From contig NZ_NQMR01000078.1 in assembly GCF_002276045.1 (NCBI RefSeq), positions 1 to 42,713 of the forward strand: DNA of 42,713 bases, read 5' to 3'. Origin of the DNA: Pseudoalteromonas sp. NBT06-2 (GTDB taxonomy: Bacteria > Pseudomonadota > Gammaproteobacteria > Enterobacterales > Alteromonadaceae). The notes beneath the pieces were generated by a model that saw only the letters and a program-made list of their open reading frames with translations, did not search any database and was not told where the DNA came from. This document shows positions 30,434 to 40,543 of the stretch, one piece after another. The position numbers were made by a program, and so were the translations under genes. The number at the start of each line of letters is the position of its first letter. Position 1 is the stretch's first letter.

Positions 30434-31366
30434 TTATTCTAAACTAAACAATACGTCCAATTGTTCGCCCTTGCGATCAATTGAAATCGTAGCTGATTGT
30501 GCGGTGCGCAATTCATTAATTGCAGCCATAGCTTGCTTCATATCAGTAAGCATATAACCATTGATTGAAGTTGCTAAGTCATTGTTCTTCAACCCCATCT
30601 TTTTAAATAACGCAGGATCTTTTCCAGGTCTTAATTTATATCCAACTAATTCACCATTTACCCTAGATGGCGAAACTCGAATATAATCAAATAACTTACC
30701 TGGATCTTTTACTAATTCTGCCCGTTTTTCACGAATTTCACGTTTTACATCTGCATTTTGCGTTGCTTTAATAGTACGTGAATTTTTTGTGATTTTTTTA
30801 GGGAAAGTACTTTGTGGCTTACGTTTTACACCACTTACTGTTTTCGAAAAGTTAAACCCGTCTAACATCAAAGTTTCATATCGACTACGTACCTGTATAA
30901 TGACACGATCTGCAAATACCTGTTTAATTGTTGCTCGCGTGCCTTTAACAACATCTCCGACCGCATAGGTTTCTTGTGAGCCTTGGCTTTCTATAATAGC
31001 TGAACCAGCTTTATCATTTTGATTCACAGCCATCACACCCGTTAAATTGATATTTAATGTTGTTTCTGGGGCATCGTTAATGATTTTTGGTGTTTCAATT
31101 TCTGTTTTAATCGGTTTTGCATTGGCAATACCAAATAAATTTAGATCGGTAATACCTGAACTATTAATGCTACTGCGGCTAGCTGAATTTGAATTAGAGC
31201 TATTAATAAATGAATTTGATTCTTGAGGTTGTGGCCAAAATAGCCAAAATGCTTGAGCAGATAAATATGCAACATACACCACAATTACTAATAGTAGTGT
31301 AAAACTAATTTGCCTTTCTGGTAGTTTGGCAATTAAATACTGAATTTGTTGTGATTTTTGCTGCAT
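30434..31366 (-). CDS. gspC: Type II secretion system protein C
   Basis: GspC connects the inner-membrane platform to the secretin and helps select substrates. The 310-residue product has one membrane segment (about residues 19-43), a serine/asparagine-rich linker, and the periplasmic HR domain that contacts GspD N0. The C-terminal PDZ domain contains YKLRPGKDPALFKKMGLKNN. It is first in the operon with a good AAAGG site. The 228-bp gap to divergent hslR must hold its promoter, but I see no convincing -35/-10 pair. Confidence 0.97.
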   Translation of the reverse strand: MQQKSQQIQYLIAKLPERQISFTLLLVIVVYVAYLSAQAFWLFWPQPQESNSFINSSNSNSASRSSINSSGITDLNLFGIANAKPIKTEIETPKIINDAPETTLNINLTGVMAVNQNDKAGSAIIESQGSQETYAVGDVVKGTRATIKQVFADRVIIQVRSRYETLMLDGFNFSKTVSGVKRKPQSTFPKKITKNSRTIKATQNADVKREIREKRAELVKDPGKLFDYIRVSPSRVNGELVGYKLRPGKDPALFKKMGLKNNDLATSINGYMLTDMKQAMAAINELRTAQSATISIDRKGEQLDVLFSLE

Positions 31367-31553
31367 AACCTTTATTTTTTATAATTAATAGCGATGACAT
31401 CTTAACGCGCTTATTTTCATACAACAAGTGACTTAATAGTTAATCTTATCTAGAAATTGAATAAAAAGGTACAAACACCTTTCTAACACTTATTCTTACT
31501 ATGTTTAAGTATTTCGTAAACAAATGTAGTCTCTTTTTAAAAAAGTCTTTTCA

Positions 31554-31562
31554 TGCTATATT
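31554..31562 (+). promoter_or_regulatory. Extended -10 promoter of hslR
   Basis: TGCTATATT combines an extended -10 TG motif with the -10 box TATATT (31557-31562). It lies 32 bp before the hslR start. The -35 region is only an A/T tract, so it is an extended -10 type if real. No typical sigma-32 heat-shock boxes were obvious. Confidence 0.5.
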
Positions 31563-31594
31563 TCGCACAATTTCTCAGCGATATTTAATTTAGA

Positions 31595-32005
31595 ATGGCA
31601 AAAAATCCAAAAACACAGCCAAATGACACTCTTAAAGTTAGATTAGATAAATGGCTTTGGGCTGCAAGGTTTTATAAAACCCGCGCTATAGCAAGAGACA
31701 TGGTTCAAGGGGGAAAAGTTCAATATAATGGCCAAAGGTGCAAAGCTAGTAAAACAGTTGAAATAGGCGCAATTATAAAACTGACTCAAAATTATGATGA
31801 AAAAATCATTACTGTTTTAGTTATATCTGAACACAGACGCGGCGCACCTGAAGCACAACTTTTATATCAAGAGTCAGATGAAAGCATAAAACAGCGTGAA
31901 ATAAATACGATAGCTAGAAAAAATAACAATTTCTTTTCACCACATCCAGATCGTAAACCAGATAAGAAACAAAGACGTAAAATTATTCAATTTAAACAGA
32001 ATTAA
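31595..32005 (+). CDS. hslR: Heat shock protein Hsp15 (ribosome-associated RNA-binding protein)
   Basis: Hsp15 binds 50S subunits carrying stalled nascent chains and helps recycle them. The 136-residue product has an S4 RNA-binding domain at its start (VRLDKWLWAARFYKTRAIAR, then GGKVQYNGQRCK) and a basic tail. It is followed by hslO 92 bp downstream, the usual hslR-hslO pair. It is transcribed away from the gsp operon. The ribosome binding site is weak. Confidence 0.95.
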   Translation: MAKNPKTQPNDTLKVRLDKWLWAARFYKTRAIARDMVQGGKVQYNGQRCKASKTVEIGAIIKLTQNYDEKIITVLVISEHRRGAPEAQLLYQESDESIKQREINTIARKNNNFFSPHPDRKPDKKQRRKIIQFKQN

Positions 32006-32097
32006 GCGAAGCAAAACCCGTTTTATTAAAGCACTTTATAGTAATACCGCAGGATTTAAATTCTACGATACATAAATTTAAGATAGGCAAGTTCAAG

Positions 32098-32940
32098 ATG
32101 CAAGATTTATTACACAGATATATTTTTGAAGACCTCGATGCCAGGGGGGAATTAGTTCAGTTAAACACCACGTTTAACGAAATCATTAAAGGTCATGATT
32201 ACCCAACTCCAGTTAAAGAGTTACTAGGGGAATTATTAGCAGCAACCTGTTTGTTAACGGCGACTCTAAAATTTGAAGGTGACATTGCCGTTCAGTTACA
32301 AGGTGATGGTCCTGTAAAGTATGCCGTGATCAACGGTGATAACGAACAAAATATGCGAGGCATTGCGCGCCTACAACGTGAAATAAAAGGCACAAGTATC
32401 AAAGAACTGATCGGTAAAGGCCAGATGGTCATTACTATCACACCTAAAAAAGGTGAAAGATATCAAGGTATAGTGCCACTTGATGCTGATACATTAGCAA
32501 AATGTTTAGAGCAATACTTTACACAGTCGGAGCAATTAAAAACTCGTTTATGGTTTGCAACTAATATTACTGAAGATGCAGCTAAAGTATCAGGCTTATT
32601 TTTACAAGTATTGCCTGTTGATAAAGAAAAAGCTGAACAAGACTTTATTCATCTTGAAGCACTATCAAATACTATTAAAGATGAAGAGTTGTTAACTTTA
32701 GATGCAACGACTGTTTTAACTCGTCTTTATCATGAAGACAATCCAAAAGTATTTGAACCGCAAGCTGTAAATTACAAATGTACTTGCACTCGTGATAAAA
32801 CTGCAGGCGCATTAATGAATGTTGGTCTTGAGTCTTTATTAGAAGAAATAGCAAGCCATGGTGACATTCAAATTAATTGCCATTACTGCTTACAAAATTA
32901 TATTTTTGATGAATCGCAAGTCAGAGCCCTTTTTCACTAA
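32098..32940 (+). CDS. hslO: Redox-regulated chaperone Hsp33
   Basis: Hsp33 is a holdase chaperone activated by oxidative unfolding of its C-terminal zinc domain. The 280-residue product has the redox-switch cysteines as CTC (Cys228, Cys230) and CHYC (Cys261, Cys264), the family signature. The N-terminal domain includes TTFNEII and the GDGPVKYAVINGDNEQNMRG block. It follows hslR and ends before a strong terminator. Confidence 0.98.
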   Translation: MQDLLHRYIFEDLDARGELVQLNTTFNEIIKGHDYPTPVKELLGELLAATCLLTATLKFEGDIAVQLQGDGPVKYAVINGDNEQNMRGIARLQREIKGTSIKELIGKGQMVITITPKKGERYQGIVPLDADTLAKCLEQYFTQSEQLKTRLWFATNITEDAAKVSGLFLQVLPVDKEKAEQDFIHLEALSNTIKDEELLTLDATTVLTRLYHEDNPKVFEPQAVNYKCTCTRDKTAGALMNVGLESLLEEIASHGDIQINCHYCLQNYIFDESQVRALFH

Positions 32941-32982
32941 CTGTAAATTATAAATATTAGTAATTTTTATTACTGGCAAACA

Positions 32983-33006
32983 GCCGAGCATTGCTCGGCC
33001 TTTTTA
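32983..33006 (+). terminator. Rho-independent terminator after hslO
   Basis: A perfect 7-bp stem GCCGAGC/GCTCGGC (32983-32989 with 32993-32999) with a 3-base loop is followed by CTTTTT. It lies about 40 bp beyond the hslO stop and separates it from pckA. Confidence 0.92.
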
Positions 33007-33029
33007 TTGCTCAAATATGGAAAACAGAC

Positions 33030-33087
33030 TGACACCGCTGTCATTAATAAATTTCATCTTACATTGGCAATATGATACCGGTGTCAT
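33030..33087 (+). promoter_or_regulatory. Two matching palindromic operators upstream of pckA
   Basis: TGACACCGCTGTCA (33030-33043) and TGATACCGGTGTCA (33073-33086, extended to a 16-base palindrome with its flanking bases) fit one consensus, TGAYACCGSTGTCA. Their centres are 43 bp apart, about four helical turns. CG-centred palindromes of this kind are typical of LacI-family regulators. A possible -35 TTGGCA (33064-33069) lies just before the second site, so a bound repressor could block a promoter there. A second possible promoter is TTGAAA (33099-33104) with TTTATT (33122-33127). The regulator is not in this window. Confidence 0.65.
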
Positions 33088-33222
33088 AAATGATTTTTTT
33101 GAAAACTACGACTTAACGCCTTTTATTGCTTTTGTTTTAGCCAGTGATCACCTAGAATTAGCGCCTAATCTCACAATCGTTCTTTATAACTAAACCCCGT
33201 TCAAACGTAGGAGTGTTTTTGC

Positions 33223-34833
33223 ATGACCGCTTTAGAAAACTCAATTGATTTGTCACTATATGGTATCAATGATGTGACAGAAATTGTTTACAATCCCTCT
33301 TATGAGTTGCTTTTTTCAGAAGAAACTAAAGCCGGCCTAGAAGGTTTTGACAAAGGTGTCGAAACTAAACTTGGCGCAGTAAATGTAGACACAGGTATTT
33401 TTACCGGTCGTTCACCTAAAGATAAATATATTGTTCGTGATGACGTAACTCGCGATACAGTATGGTGGTCTGATCAAGGTAAAAATGATAACAAACCTAT
33501 GACCCCAGAAACATGGGATCATTTAAAAGGTTTAGTTACAACACAATTAAGCGGCGAACGTTTATTTGTTGTTGATACTTTTTGTGGTGCTGATGAAGCA
33601 ACACGTTTAAAAGTACGTTTCATTACTCAAGTAGCATGGCAAGCACATTTTGTTAAAAACATGTTCATTCGTCCTACTGAAGCTGAGCTTGAAAATTACG
33701 AACCTGATTTCGTAGTTATGAACGGTGCAAAAACAGTCAATAATAAATGGAAAGAGCAAGGTCTTAACTCTGAAAACTTTGTTGCTTTCAACTTAACTGA
33801 AAAAGTTCAACTGATCGGTGGTACTTGGTACGGCGGCGAAATGAAAAAAGGTATGTTCTCCATGATGAACTACTACCTTCCGCTTCAAGGCATTGCATCT
33901 ATGCACTGTAGTGCAAATGTTGGTAAAGATGGCGATACAGCAATTTTCTTTGGTTTATCAGGGACTGGTAAAACAACGCTTTCTACAGATCCTAAACGTC
34001 AACTTATCGGTGATGATGAACATGGTTGGGATGACAATGGCGTATTTAACTTTGAAGGCGGTTGTTACGCAAAAACAATCAACCTTAGCAAAGAAAACGA
34101 ACCAGATATCTATAATGCAATCCGTCGTGATGCATTATTAGAAAACGTAACTGTTGATGCGAACGGTAAAATTGATTTTGACGATAACTCGAAAACTGAG
34201 AACACACGTGTTTCTTACCCGATTCACCATATCGACAATATAGTAAAACCAGTTTCTCGTGCAGGACATGCTAAGAAAGTAATTTTCTTAACTGCTGATG
34301 CATTTGGTGTTTTACCACCAGTTGCTAAATTAACGCCAGAGCAAACTGAATACTACTTCCTTTCAGGTTTCACAGCAAAACTAGCCGGCACTGAACGTGG
34401 TATTACAGAGCCTACCCCTACTTTCTCTAGCTGTTTCGGTGCTGCATTTTTAAGCCTACATCCAACTCAGTACGCTGAAGTATTACATAAACGTATGGAA
34501 GATGCTGGCGCAGAAGCTTACTTAGTTAACACAGGTTGGAACGGTACTGGTAAACGTATTTCTATCAAAGCAACGCGTGCCATCATTGATTCAATCTTAG
34601 ATGGTTCAATTGATAACGCTGAAACAACTGTTATCCCTATGTTCAACTTAGCCGTACCGACTTCAGTTGAAGGTGTTGAAGGTGACATCCTTGATCCTCG
34701 TAGAACATACAAAGATGCAAGCGTTTGGAATGATAAAGCAGTAGATTTAGCACAACGCTTTGTAAATAACTTTGAGAAATTCACTGATACAGATAATGGT
34801 AAAGCATTAGTATCAGCTGGTCCTCAGTTATAA
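33223..34833 (+). CDS. pckA: Phosphoenolpyruvate carboxykinase (ATP)
   Basis: It converts oxaloacetate and ATP to phosphoenolpyruvate, CO2 and ADP, the first committed step of gluconeogenesis. The 536-residue product has the ATP-type hallmarks: [12 protein letters not shown] near residues 63-74, the P-loop [11 protein letters not shown] around 244-254, and GDDEHGWDD with metal-binding residues just after. TGRSPKDK and the adenine-binding region [11 protein letters not shown] are also present. The ATG has a strong GGAG site. The promoter region holds paired palindromes, so carbon-source control is likely. A terminator follows. Confidence 0.98.
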   Translation: MTALENSIDLSLYGINDVTEIVYNPSYELLFSEETKAGLEGFDKGVETKLGAVNVDTGIFTGRSPKDKYIVRDDVTRDTVWWSDQGKNDNKPMTPETWDHLKGLVTTQLSGERLFVVDTFCGADEATRLKVRFITQVAWQAHFVKNMFIRPTEAELENYEPDFVVMNGAKTVNNKWKEQGLNSENFVAFNLTEKVQLIGGTWYGGEMKKGMFSMMNYYLPLQGIASMHCSANVGKDGDTAIFFGLSGTGKTTLSTDPKRQLIGDDEHGWDDNGVFNFEGGCYAKTINLSKENEPDIYNAIRRDALLENVTVDANGKIDFDDNSKTENTRVSYPIHHIDNIVKPVSRAGHAKKVIFLTADAFGVLPPVAKLTPEQTEYYFLSGFTAKLAGTERGITEPTPTFSSCFGAAFLSLHPTQYAEVLHKRMEDAGAEAYLVNTGWNGTGKRISIKATRAIIDSILDGSIDNAETTVIPMFNLAVPTSVEGVEGDILDPRRTYKDASVWNDKAVDLAQRFVNNFEKFTDTDNGKALVSAGPQL

Positions 34834-34871
34834 TATTGCTGCGAGAGTTTACTCTCGAACATTAACAAAAT

Positions 34872-34900
34872 AAAAAGGTTAGCTAAGGCTAGCCTTTTTT
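34872..34900 (+). terminator. Rho-independent terminator after pckA
   Basis: The 9-bp stem AAGGTTAGC/GCTAGCCTT (34875-34883 with 34888-34896), with one G-U wobble and a 4-base loop, is followed by six T residues. It lies about 40 bp beyond the pckA stop. Confidence 0.9.
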
Positions 34901-34910
34901 AATATCCACC

Positions 34911-34967
34911 AAAAAGGGGTCGGAGTACATTAACCCATTTTAAGTTAATTCACTCCGACCCCTTTTT
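34911..34967. repeat. REP/RAYT-type inverted repeat between pckA and envZ
   Basis: AAAAAGGGGTCGGAGT (34911-34926) and its exact inverse (34952-34967) form a 16-bp stem. A second inner stem ATTAAC/GTTAAT lies inside. From memory, GGGGTCGGAGT palindromes with A/T tails are widespread intergenic repeats in marine gammaproteobacteria and flank REP-associated tyrosine transposases. No transposase gene is present here. The T run on the minus strand makes it a likely terminator for envZ as well. Confidence 0.75.
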
Positions 34968-34984
34968 AGTTTTATTTTTTTTCC

Positions 34985-36286
34985 CTACTGTTTAACAAGG
35001 AAGTTTACTTTTGCTTCTAACCCACCTTCAGGCATATTTCTTAAAGTTACTGTGCCATTATGCATATCTACGATACGTTTGATGATTGCTAAACCTAAAC
35101 CACTGCCTTCACTTCCACGCGCTAAATCTCCTTGTGTGAATGGTTGAAATACGCGTTCTAGTTCGTTTTCAGGAATGCCAGGGCCTTTATCTTGGATGGC
35201 CACATAAGCGTATTTTTTAGATTTATCTAAACCTGTTATCACTTGAATATCATCATCAGAGTAACGCAGTGCGTTCACGATCATATTTGTTATTACACGC
35301 TTGATTGCAACATGACTTAATGGAATATTTGGAATATTGTCATTAAGCTGAGCTTTAATCACTCTTTGCTGTTTTTGTTCAGAAGAAACGACCTCGGCAA
35401 CTAAAGCATTTAAGTCTTCACTATCTAATTCTGCCACTTTATGATGCCTTAGATATTCAATGAATTGATCTATAATCGTATTCATATCTTCTATATCATA
35501 AATAATGCCATCTCGTAAATAATCTTCATCGTCAGACATCATTTCTGTAGCTAAGCGAATACGTGTTAAAGGCGTTCTCAAGTCATGTGATACTCCCGCC
35601 ATCAATAAGCGCCGGTCTTCTTCGAGCTCTTTAATGCCTTTAGACATTTGATTAAATGCACGTGTTACTTCAATCACTTCAATAGAACCGCGCTCTTTGA
35701 GTTGAGTAGAATAATCCCCTACACCAACTTTAACCGCGGCATCTTGTAATGATTTTAGTGGTCGGTTTAATTGGCTCGCAAATAACCAGCCACCTAAAAC
35801 ACTTAACACACCGATACAAGCCAAATAAAATGTTAAAAACTCTAATTGCGTTTCTTTAAAGCCCATTAACGGTACTCGCACCCAATATCCTGGTGCTTGT
35901 GGCGATTCAACCCAATAAACTAGTTGGCTTGCTTGATTAATTCTAACTCGTGCAGGTCCACCTAATTGCTCTGACATTATGTTAGATAACATCGGATATT
36001 CAGATGCCATTTCAAGACCATTTTTAAATGCTTTTTTTTCACTCATGACTTCTACCCCTGTTGCCAAATGAAATTTCTCGGCTATTTCAGGAGATAAAAC
36101 AATGCCATCGTTAACACCTATAAATACGATTTTAACTTGTTTAGAAAGCATTAAAGTTACTTGCTCAATAGTAGGTTTAACGACATAAAAAGTCACTGAT
36201 ATATATGAAACAATTTGATTAATTAAAAGTAGTGCACCAACAAAAAATACTGTTTGTCCAAATGCACTACGCGGAAATAATCGCAT
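34985..36286 (-). CDS. envZ: Two-component sensor histidine kinase EnvZ
   Basis: EnvZ is the inner-membrane osmosensor kinase that phosphorylates OmpR. The 433-residue product has two membrane segments (about 11-35 and 149-171) around a periplasmic domain, then a HAMP linker. The H box [17 protein letters not shown] has its phospho-accepting His at 234. The ATPase domain contains [18 protein letters not shown] and [13 protein letters not shown]. It overlaps the ompR stop by one base, so the pair is coupled. Confidence 0.95.
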   Translation of the reverse strand: MRLFPRSAFGQTVFFVGALLLINQIVSYISVTFYVVKPTIEQVTLMLSKQVKIVFIGVNDGIVLSPEIAEKFHLATGVEVMSEKKAFKNGLEMASEYPMLSNIMSEQLGGPARVRINQASQLVYWVESPQAPGYWVRVPLMGFKETQLEFLTFYLACIGVLSVLGGWLFASQLNRPLKSLQDAAVKVGVGDYSTQLKERGSIEVIEVTRAFNQMSKGIKELEEDRRLLMAGVSHDLRTPLTRIRLATEMMSDDEDYLRDGIIYDIEDMNTIIDQFIEYLRHHKVAELDSEDLNALVAEVVSSEQKQQRVIKAQLNDNIPNIPLSHVAIKRVITNMIVNALRYSDDDIQVITGLDKSKKYAYVAIQDKGPGIPENELERVFQPFTQGDLARGSEGSGLGLAIIKRIVDMHNGTVTLRNMPEGGLEAKVNFLVKQ

Positions 36287-37005
36287 TATTCATCACTGTC
36301 AGGAACAAATACATAACCAAGTCCCCAAACTGTTTGTAAGTATCTAGGGTTAGCTGGATCGTCTTCAATCATACGACGCAGACGAGAGACCTGAACATCA
36401 ATACTACGTTCAAGGGCGCTGTAGTCACGACCTCGCGCTAGATTCATTAACTTATCACGGCTAAGCGGTTCTCTTGGGTGAGTAACTAACGCTTTTAAAA
36501 CAGCAAACTCACCACTTGTTAGCGATATAATTTCATCACCGTGGCTCATTTCACGTGTTGCTAAGTTTAGTTTAAAGTTACCAAATTCAATTTTATTTTC
36601 TTCTGCAGCAGGTGCACCCGGTACATCAGCTGAACGACGGCGTAAGATTGCTTTAATACGAGCTAATAATTCACGCGGGTTAAAAGGTTTAGGAATGTAA
36701 TCATCGGCACCGAGCTCTAAACCAATAATGCGGTCAACTTCATCGCCTTTGGCAGTTAACATGATAATTGGAATATCATTTTCTTTTTGTCGTAAACGAC
36801 GACAAATAGATAAACCATCTTCACCTGGTAACATTAAATCTAATACTAACAAATGAAAGTTTTCACGCTCTATCAGGCGATCCATTTGTTCTGAATTTCC
36901 AGCTGAACGGACGATAAAACCTTGTTCTACTAGGTAACGTTCTAATAATGAACGTAAGCGCATATCATCATCTACTACTAAAACTTTGGTTGTTTCCTGT
37001 CCCAT
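36286..37005 (-). CDS. ompR: Two-component response regulator OmpR
   Basis: OmpR is the DNA-binding partner of EnvZ and controls porin and envelope genes. I choose the ATG at 37005 ([18 protein letters not shown], 239 residues). It has GGAG seven bases upstream, while the longer frame would begin at a TTG two codons earlier. The receiver domain has DDD at 12-14 and phosphorylation site Asp56 ([11 protein letters not shown]). The winged-helix output domain includes [14 protein letters not shown] and ends [11 protein letters not shown]. Similarity to E. coli OmpR is high by eye. Confidence 0.97.
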   Translation of the reverse strand: MGQETTKVLVVDDDMRLRSLLERYLVEQGFIVRSAGNSEQMDRLIERENFHLLVLDLMLPGEDGLSICRRLRQKENDIPIIMLTAKGDEVDRIIGLELGADDYIPKPFNPRELLARIKAILRRRSADVPGAPAAEENKIEFGNFKLNLATREMSHGDEIISLTSGEFAVLKALVTHPREPLSRDKLMNLARGRDYSALERSIDVQVSRLRRMIEDDPANPRYLQTVWGLGYVFVPDSDE

Positions 37006-37158
37006 GTCCAACTCCGAGCTAACTTCTGTTATTAATATGAACTAAATATAAAAGAAAATGATCATAATAAGAATCCTTTTATGATTTAGTTTGTTACGGA
37101 AAGTTTCATAATGGCTAAATTAACATCAAACTCATCATAACTACGGACTCTAAAGGAA

Positions 37159-37638
37159 TTATTTCTCGTATTCAATTGCGTTTACAAACCATTCTTTATT
37201 ACCCTGTGGCGTTTTTACAATAAATTCATCATCTACTTGTTTTTTTAATAATGCTCTGGCCATTGGTGAGTCGATAGAAATATAAGACTCCATTTCATCG
37301 CCATATATTTCATCTGGACCCACTATTTTAAATGATTTTGTTTCGCCTGCTTCATTTTCAATATAAACCTTGGCGCCAAAAAATACTTTACCTTCTTGAA
37401 CCTGTGAGTATTCAACCACTTTTAAATCAGGTAATCGTTTTCTTAAGTATCTAACACGCCGATCTATTTGACGTAAAACACGTTTATTAAAAGTGTAATC
37501 GGCATTTTCAGATCTATCTCCCAAGCTTGCAGCCCATGTTACTATTTTTGTAATTTCAGGACGTTTTACAGTCCATAAATAATTTTCTTCTTCTTGAAGT
37601 TTTCTATAACCTTCGGCTGTTACTAAATTTGTTTTCAC
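37159..37638 (-). CDS. greB: Transcription elongation factor GreB
   Basis: GreB rescues backtracked RNA polymerase by stimulating transcript cleavage. The 159-residue product has the coiled-coil hairpin with the acidic tip residues Asp41 and Glu44 (LGDRSENADY) and the GreB-type RQIDRRVRYLRKRL arm. The C-terminal FKBP-like domain includes FKIVGPDEIYGDEMESYISI. The start codon is GTG with a weak ribosome binding site. It is encoded 153 bp upstream of ompR on the same strand and divergent from tex; greB-ompR linkage with tex nearby is common in this class. Confidence 0.96.
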   Translation of the reverse strand: MKTNLVTAEGYRKLQEEENYLWTVKRPEITKIVTWAASLGDRSENADYTFNKRVLRQIDRRVRYLRKRLPDLKVVEYSQVQEGKVFFGAKVYIENEAGETKSFKIVGPDEIYGDEMESYISIDSPMARALLKKQVDDEFIVKTPQGNKEWFVNAIEYEK

Positions 37639-37906
37639 ACGTTTATATCTTCAATTAATTAAAAAAATAAAAAGGATGCACTTAAGCATCATAGATAATT
37701 TAAGCTTCTTTTCAAACACTCGATCAGTAAAAATGATGCAAATGCACTTTAAAATTGGACTTTTGCAGTACTAATAGAGACAATATTATTCATTATATGG
37801 TCTATCATAGCGGGTTTTGAATTTAGCATCAGTATTTTACCTAGCTGATTCAAAAAACCATTTATTTTCATGACCACTTCATTTGATATACGTTTATAGG
37901 TTCAAA

Positions 37907-40240
37907 ATGAGCAAAATTGCATCTCAATTGGCACAAGAACTCAATGCCAATGAAAACCAAGTTAACGCAGCCACGCAATTATTAGATGAAGGTGCAACAG
38001 TACCATTCATAGCACGCTACAGAAAAGAAGCAACTGGCGGATTAGATGATACACAGCTGCGCTTATTAGAGCAGCGCCTTGGTTATTTAAGAACCTTAGA
38101 AGAAAGGCGAAAATTCATATTAAATACCATAAAAGACCAAGACAAATTAACATCTCAGTTAGAGCAAGATATAAAAGCAACAAACAGTAAAACTGAGTTA
38201 GAAGATTTATACCTACCTTTTAAAGCTAAACGCAGAACCAAAGGCCAAATTGCAATCGAAGCGGGTTTAGAGCCATTAGCCAACAACTTGTTTTCTCAAC
38301 CATCATTAACGCCAGAAAACGAAGCACAAAACTTCTTAAATCCAGAGCAAAAAATCAACGAAATAAAAGATGCTTTAGATGGCGCTAAATTTATTTTAAT
38401 AGAACGTTTTGCTGAGGATGCTAAATTACTTGCTAAATTACGTCGTCAAATCAGCCAATACGGCGTGATAAATAGCCGCTTAGTAAAAGGTAAAGAAAAC
38501 GAAGGTTCAAAATATCAAGATTACTTTGAACACACAGAAAATCTAAAAAAAGTACCTTCTCACCGTGCACTTGCCATGTTACGAGCGCGTAGTGCCGGCG
38601 TAGTACAACTAAAAATGGTGCCCGACCCAAGTTCAGAACGCCCAGAAGGCATATGCATTAATATTATTGCTAAGCACTTTAATATCGATTTACAAAATAC
38701 AGCAGCAAGTGAGTGGCTATTAAGTGTTGTGCAAACTTGTTGGAAAGCAAAATTATCACTTCACCTAGAAAACGAATTTTTAGGCGCTATGCGCGATAAA
38801 GCCGAAAATGGCGCTATTGATGTATTTGCTAAAAATCTAAAAGACTTATTAATGGCAGCGCCTGCCGGCCCACGTGTTACTTTAGGTTTAGATCCTGGTT
38901 TACGTACTGGCGTAAAAGCAGCATTTGTTGATGTAACAGGGAAAATGCTAGGTCACTGCACTATATTCCCACATGCACCGCAAAATCATTGGGACAAATC
39001 ATTACGCACTTTAAGCCAATTGTGTCGCCAACATAAAGTAGAGTTAATCGCCATTGGTAACGGTACTGCCTCGCGCGAAACCGACAAGCTTGCAGCTGAA
39101 TTAATAAAAACTGAAAGCGATTTGAAAATAAATAAAATTATTGTCAGCGAAGCAGGTGCATCAGTTTATTCAGCGTCAGAATTAGCAGCGAACGAGTTCC
39201 CTGATTTAGATGTATCTATTCGTGGTGCTGTTTCTATTGCGCGTCGCTTGCAAGACCCTCTTGCTGAGCTAGTAAAAATTGAACCTAAAGCCATTGGTGT
39301 TGGCCAATACCAACATGACGTATCGCAAAGCCTGTTATCAACTAGCCTAGATGGTGTAGTAGAAGACTGTGTAAATGGCGTTGGTGTCGATATCAACATG
39401 GCTTCAGCACAATTATTAGCCCGTGTATCTGGCTTAAATAAAACGCTATCGCAAAACATTGTTAAATATCGTGATGAAAATGGCGTATTTACCGATCGTA
39501 GCCAACTTAAAAAAGTAGCACGCTTAGGGCCAAAAGCATTTGAACAAAGTGCTGGTTTCTTACGTATTAGCAATGGCACCGACCCACTAGATAGCTCGTC
39601 CGTTCACCCTGAATCATACCCAGTAGTAAAACGCATACTAATGAAAACCAATATCGAAGTATCTGATTTAATGGGTAACAGCGAAAGCTTAAAAGCCTTA
39701 AATGCTAATGACTTCACAGATGAAAAATTTGGTCTGCCAACAGTAACTGATATCATTGAAGAGCTAGATAAACCGGGTCGCGATCCGCGACCACAATTTA
39801 AAACAGCCACATTCAAAGAAGGTGTAGAAACCGTATCAGATTTAAAACCAGGCATGATTTTAGAAGGTGTAGTTTCAAACGTCGCTAACTTTGGTGCATT
39901 TATAGATGTAGGCGTACATCAAGACGGCTTAGTACATATTTCGTCTATCACTAATAAATTTATTTCAGATCCGCGTGAAATCGTAAAAGCCGGTGATATT
40001 GTAAAAGTAAAAGTAGTAGAAGTAGATGTTGCTCGTAAGCGTATCAGCTTTACCATGCGCTTAGATGATGAAATTCATACTTCACCTCAATCTAAACAAA
40101 ATCATAAACCACAAGCTAATAAGTCTCAAGCAAACGATGCGCAAAGAAAACCACAACATCAAGCTAAGTCAAGGAAAGAATCTAACAATGCAGCTATGGG
40201 TAATGCCTTTGCGGATGCATTTGCTAAACTTAAAAAGTAA
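37907..40240 (+). CDS. tex: Tex-like RNA-binding transcription accessory protein (YhgF)
   Basis: Tex is a conserved RNA-binding protein related to eukaryotic Spt6. The frame opens at 37883, but the ATG at 37907 gives the family start [13 protein letters not shown] and has TAGG upstream, so 777 residues. Domains in order are an N-terminal helical region ([19 protein letters not shown]), a YqgF/RNase H-like fold near 322 ([19 protein letters not shown]), helix-hairpin-helix segments near 500-560, and an S1 RNA-binding domain near 650-720 ([16 protein letters not shown]). The lysine/glutamine-rich tail is low-complexity. Confidence 0.97.
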   Translation: MSKIASQLAQELNANENQVNAATQLLDEGATVPFIARYRKEATGGLDDTQLRLLEQRLGYLRTLEERRKFILNTIKDQDKLTSQLEQDIKATNSKTELEDLYLPFKAKRRTKGQIAIEAGLEPLANNLFSQPSLTPENEAQNFLNPEQKINEIKDALDGAKFILIERFAEDAKLLAKLRRQISQYGVINSRLVKGKENEGSKYQDYFEHTENLKKVPSHRALAMLRARSAGVVQLKMVPDPSSERPEGICINIIAKHFNIDLQNTAASEWLLSVVQTCWKAKLSLHLENEFLGAMRDKAENGAIDVFAKNLKDLLMAAPAGPRVTLGLDPGLRTGVKAAFVDVTGKMLGHCTIFPHAPQNHWDKSLRTLSQLCRQHKVELIAIGNGTASRETDKLAAELIKTESDLKINKIIVSEAGASVYSASELAANEFPDLDVSIRGAVSIARRLQDPLAELVKIEPKAIGVGQYQHDVSQSLLSTSLDGVVEDCVNGVGVDINMASAQLLARVSGLNKTLSQNIVKYRDENGVFTDRSQLKKVARLGPKAFEQSAGFLRISNGTDPLDSSSVHPESYPVVKRILMKTNIEVSDLMGNSESLKALNANDFTDEKFGLPTVTDIIEELDKPGRDPRPQFKTATFKEGVETVSDLKPGMILEGVVSNVANFGAFIDVGVHQDGLVHISSITNKFISDPREIVKAGDIVKVKVVEVDVARKRISFTMRLDDEIHTSPQSKQNHKPQANKSQANDAQRKPQHQAKSRKESNNAAMGNAFADAFAKLKK

Positions 40241-40372
40241 TTAAGAACAATAACTTATGGTTCAACGGCATTTAAATGACCACATATTGGCCACAACTTT
40301 AAAATCAATTGTAATAACTACGCTTTCCGGATAGGGGGTCCCCCAGCGCCACCAAATTAAGTGCTATGAATT
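40241..40372 (+). other. Gap after tex with a sequence resembling the 3' end of a tRNA or tmRNA
   Basis: The gene-free stretch from tex to the next stop codon is 303 bp. At 40334-40354 it contains GGGGGTCCCCC followed by AGCGCCACCA. This looks like a T-arm whose loop is deleted, followed by an acceptor strand ending in CCA. An AACTACGCTTT just upstream (about 40316-40326) resembles part of a tmRNA tag-coding segment. No complete tRNA or tmRNA can be folded here. A remnant or attachment scar is possible but weakly supported. Confidence 0.25.
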
Positions 40373-40405
40373 AGGTAGTTAGGTTAAATCTTAACTACCT
40401 TTTTT
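40373..40405 (+). terminator. Rho-independent terminator downstream of tex
   Basis: The 9-bp stem AGGTAGTTA/TAACTACCT (40373-40381 with 40392-40400) with a 10-base loop ends in six T residues. It lies about 130 bp after the tex stop and 19 bp after the tRNA-like CCA. Beyond it, 40482-40509 holds a weak AT-only hairpin AAAAGTTT/AAACTTTT that may end the convergent ATPase gene. Confidence 0.8.
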
Positions 40406-40543
40406 GTATCTAAAATTTAATTCGCCATAAAATTGCCATTTTTTATTATGTATAATAAGTAAAATGAGGGAATGAAATAGCAAAAGTTTAAACCCATTTA
40501 AAAACTTTTAGTTACTGAGCATATTATTAAAATATAAATTTAA

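Noticed and set aside
31467..31485. Small inverted repeat AAAGGT/ACCTTT in the gspC-hslR divergent region
   Set aside because: Only six base pairs in very AT-rich sequence; expected by chance and not tied to a promoter I could identify.
39166..39579. 137-codon frame antisense to tex
   Set aside because: It is fully contained in tex, which is certain, and the peptide shows no family pattern.
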